This document shows positions 4,834-5,887 of a stretch of DNA of 5,887 nucleotides, piece by piece (position 1 is the stretch's first letter; the number at the start of each line of letters is the position of its first letter). The translations under genes were made by a program, and so were the position numbers. Source of the DNA: Acidobacteriota bacterium. GTDB lineage: Bacteria > Acidobacteriota > Blastocatellia > Pyrinomonadales > Pyrinomonadaceae. The stretch covers positions 1 through 5,887 of the forward strand of contig JACCYR010000220.1 in NCBI GenBank assembly GCA_013696385.1. Reading direction: 5' to 3'. The notes under the pieces are model-generated. The model saw only the letters and a list, made by a program, of their open reading frames with translations. It searched no databases and was not told the DNA's origin.

Positions 4834-5887
4834 ATGAATCCAACACAACAAAAACAACCATCCAAAACTGTCAGAAAACATAAAGAGTTTCTCTTTCCAG
4901 CGGTGGCAACTTATTATCAAGAACCCGTCGCGCTCGTTCGCGGCGAAGGCGAATATGTCTGGGACGACGCGGGCAATCGCTATCTCGACTGCTTCGGCGG
5001 CGTGTTGACGGTCAGCGTCGGACACGCGAACCCGCGCATTAACGCGGCGATTATTGAGCAGGTTAATAAAATCCAGCATACTTCCGCGCTTTATGCGAAT
5101 CCGAATCAATCGGATTTGGCGGAAAAGCTGGCGGAAATCTCGCCCGGAGATTTGAAAAAATCGTTCTTTTCAAGTTCGGGAACGGAAGCCGACGACACGG
5201 CGATTATGGCGGCAAAATTGGCGACCGGCAGACAGGAAATCGTCGTGCTGCGACACAGCTATTCGGGCAGAAGCGCGACGGCATTGTCGGCGACCGGACA
5301 TTCGACGTGGCGACCGATTCCGGCGCAAGTTGCCGGAATTGTCCACGCCCGCGCTCCGTATTGCTATCGCTGTCCGCTTAATTTATCGCCGAAAAATTGC
5401 GGTCTGGCGTGCGCCGAAGATGTCAAAGAAGTGATTGAAACGACAACGACCGGCGAAATTGCCGCGTTTATGGCTGAACCGATTCTCGGTGTCGGAGGTT
5501 TTATCGTGCCGCCCGCCGGATATTTTGAACGAGTCGAAGAAATCACCCGACAGCACGGCGGGCTTTTTATCGCCGACGAAGTGCAAACCGGTTGGGGCAG
5601 AACCGGCGACAAATGGTTCGGCATCGAGCATTGGGACGTAAAACCCGACATTATCACTTCGGCAAAAGGAATGGGCAACGGTGTGCCGATTGGCTGGACG
5701 ATTGCGACGGCGGAAGTCGCCGACAAATTTCCCGGTCTGACGTTTGCCACATTCGGCGGCAATCCCGTTTCGACAGCCGCCGCGCTCGCCGTTATCAAAG
5801 TGATTGAAGAAGAAGATTTGCGGACAAACGCACGAGTTGTCGGCGATTATCTGCGCGAAAAATTGGAAGAATTAAAGGAAAAATATC
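4834..5887 (+). CDS. Class III PLP-dependent aminotransferase, AGXT2-like (cut by right edge)
   Basis: The frame is open from ATG 4834 to the window end, giving 351 residues plus one base. Members are usually about 420-450 residues, so about 80 C-terminal residues are probably missing. Fold-type I landmarks appear in order: GEYVWDDAGNRYLDCFGG (39-56), GHANP (63-67), FSSSGTEADDTAIMAAK (112-128; the SGTEA cofactor-phosphate loop), HSYSGRSATAL (141-151), AEPILGVGGFIVPPAGYF (214-231), IADEVQTGWGRTG (246-258; Asp248 contacts the pyridine nitrogen), SAKGMGNG (276-283; Lys278 is the Schiff-base lysine) and TFGGNP (306-311). The SAKGxGNG and TFGGNP pair resembles alanine-glyoxylate aminotransferase 2-like proteins more than GABA aminotransferase, but the substrate is uncertain. 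No signal peptide is seen, so it is cytoplasmic. Four cysteines (177, 180, 189, 193) form a CxxC-x8-CxxxC cluster. It starts 4 nt after the hydrolase stop without a clear Shine-Dalgarno, suggesting translational coupling. Confidence 0.93.
   Translation, partial: MNPTQQKQPSKTVRKHKEFLFPAVATYYQEPVALVRGEGEYVWDDAGNRYLDCFGGVLTVSVGHANPRINAAIIEQVNKIQHTSALYANPNQSDLAEKLAEISPGDLKKSFFSSSGTEADDTAIMAAKLATGRQEIVVLRHSYSGRSATALSATGHSTWRPIPAQVAGIVHARAPYCYRCPLNLSPKNCGLACAEDVKEVIETTTTGEIAAFMAEPILGVGGFIVPPAGYFERVEEITRQHGGLFIADEVQTGWGRTGDKWFGIEHWDVKPDIITSAKGMGNGVPIGWTIATAEVADKFPGLTFATFGGNPVSTAAALAVIKVIEEEDLRTNARVVGDYLREKLEELKEKY

Noticed and set aside
5364..5798. 144-codon open frame on the minus strand opposite the aminotransferase
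   Set aside because: It overlaps the catalytic core of a clear class III aminotransferase and looks like a GC-skew shadow with no family motif.

Overview
The window reads as chromosomal DNA from a free-living, medium-GC heterotroph. I estimate GC by eye in the mid-40s percent. My best guess is an Acidobacteriota (Blastocatellia-type) genome. This rests on the OPT transporter and exported M14 peptidase styles, the codon habits, and the short G/A-rich tandem repeats between genes. It is an inference, not a placement.

Layout. (1) Positions 1-532, minus strand: the N-terminal part of an exported M14-family zinc carboxypeptidase, running off the left edge. (2) Positions 533-835: a divergent promoter region with a likely -10 box for the peptidase, two inward-facing CCGCAG repeats and a weak possible promoter for the transporter. 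(3) Positions 836-3169, plus strand: a complete OPT-family oligopeptide/metal-chelate transporter of 777 residues. (4) Positions 3170-3599: a gene-free stretch crowded with palindromes. It holds a perfect 29-bp inverted repeat, two small hairpins and a 55-nt near-perfect palindrome followed by a T run. (5) Positions 3600-4829, plus strand: an exported class C beta-lactamase-fold serine hydrolase. (6) Positions 4834-5887, plus strand: a class III PLP aminotransferase of AGXT2-like type, only 4 nt after the hydrolase stop, running off the right edge.

How the genes may work together. An exported metallocarboxypeptidase is divergent from a peptide-type transporter, followed by an exported serine peptidase/esterase-fold enzyme and a cytoplasmic aminotransferase. 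This fits peptide scavenging: cleave outside, import, then handle amino groups inside. The co-regulation is inferred from gene order only.

I see no new defence, mobile or RNA system. No CRISPR array, tRNA, rRNA or transposase gene is visible. The least explained content is the repeat structure between genes: several families of 7-10 bp tandem units, one of them lying inside the peptidase signal peptide, and the large hairpins at 3261-3433.
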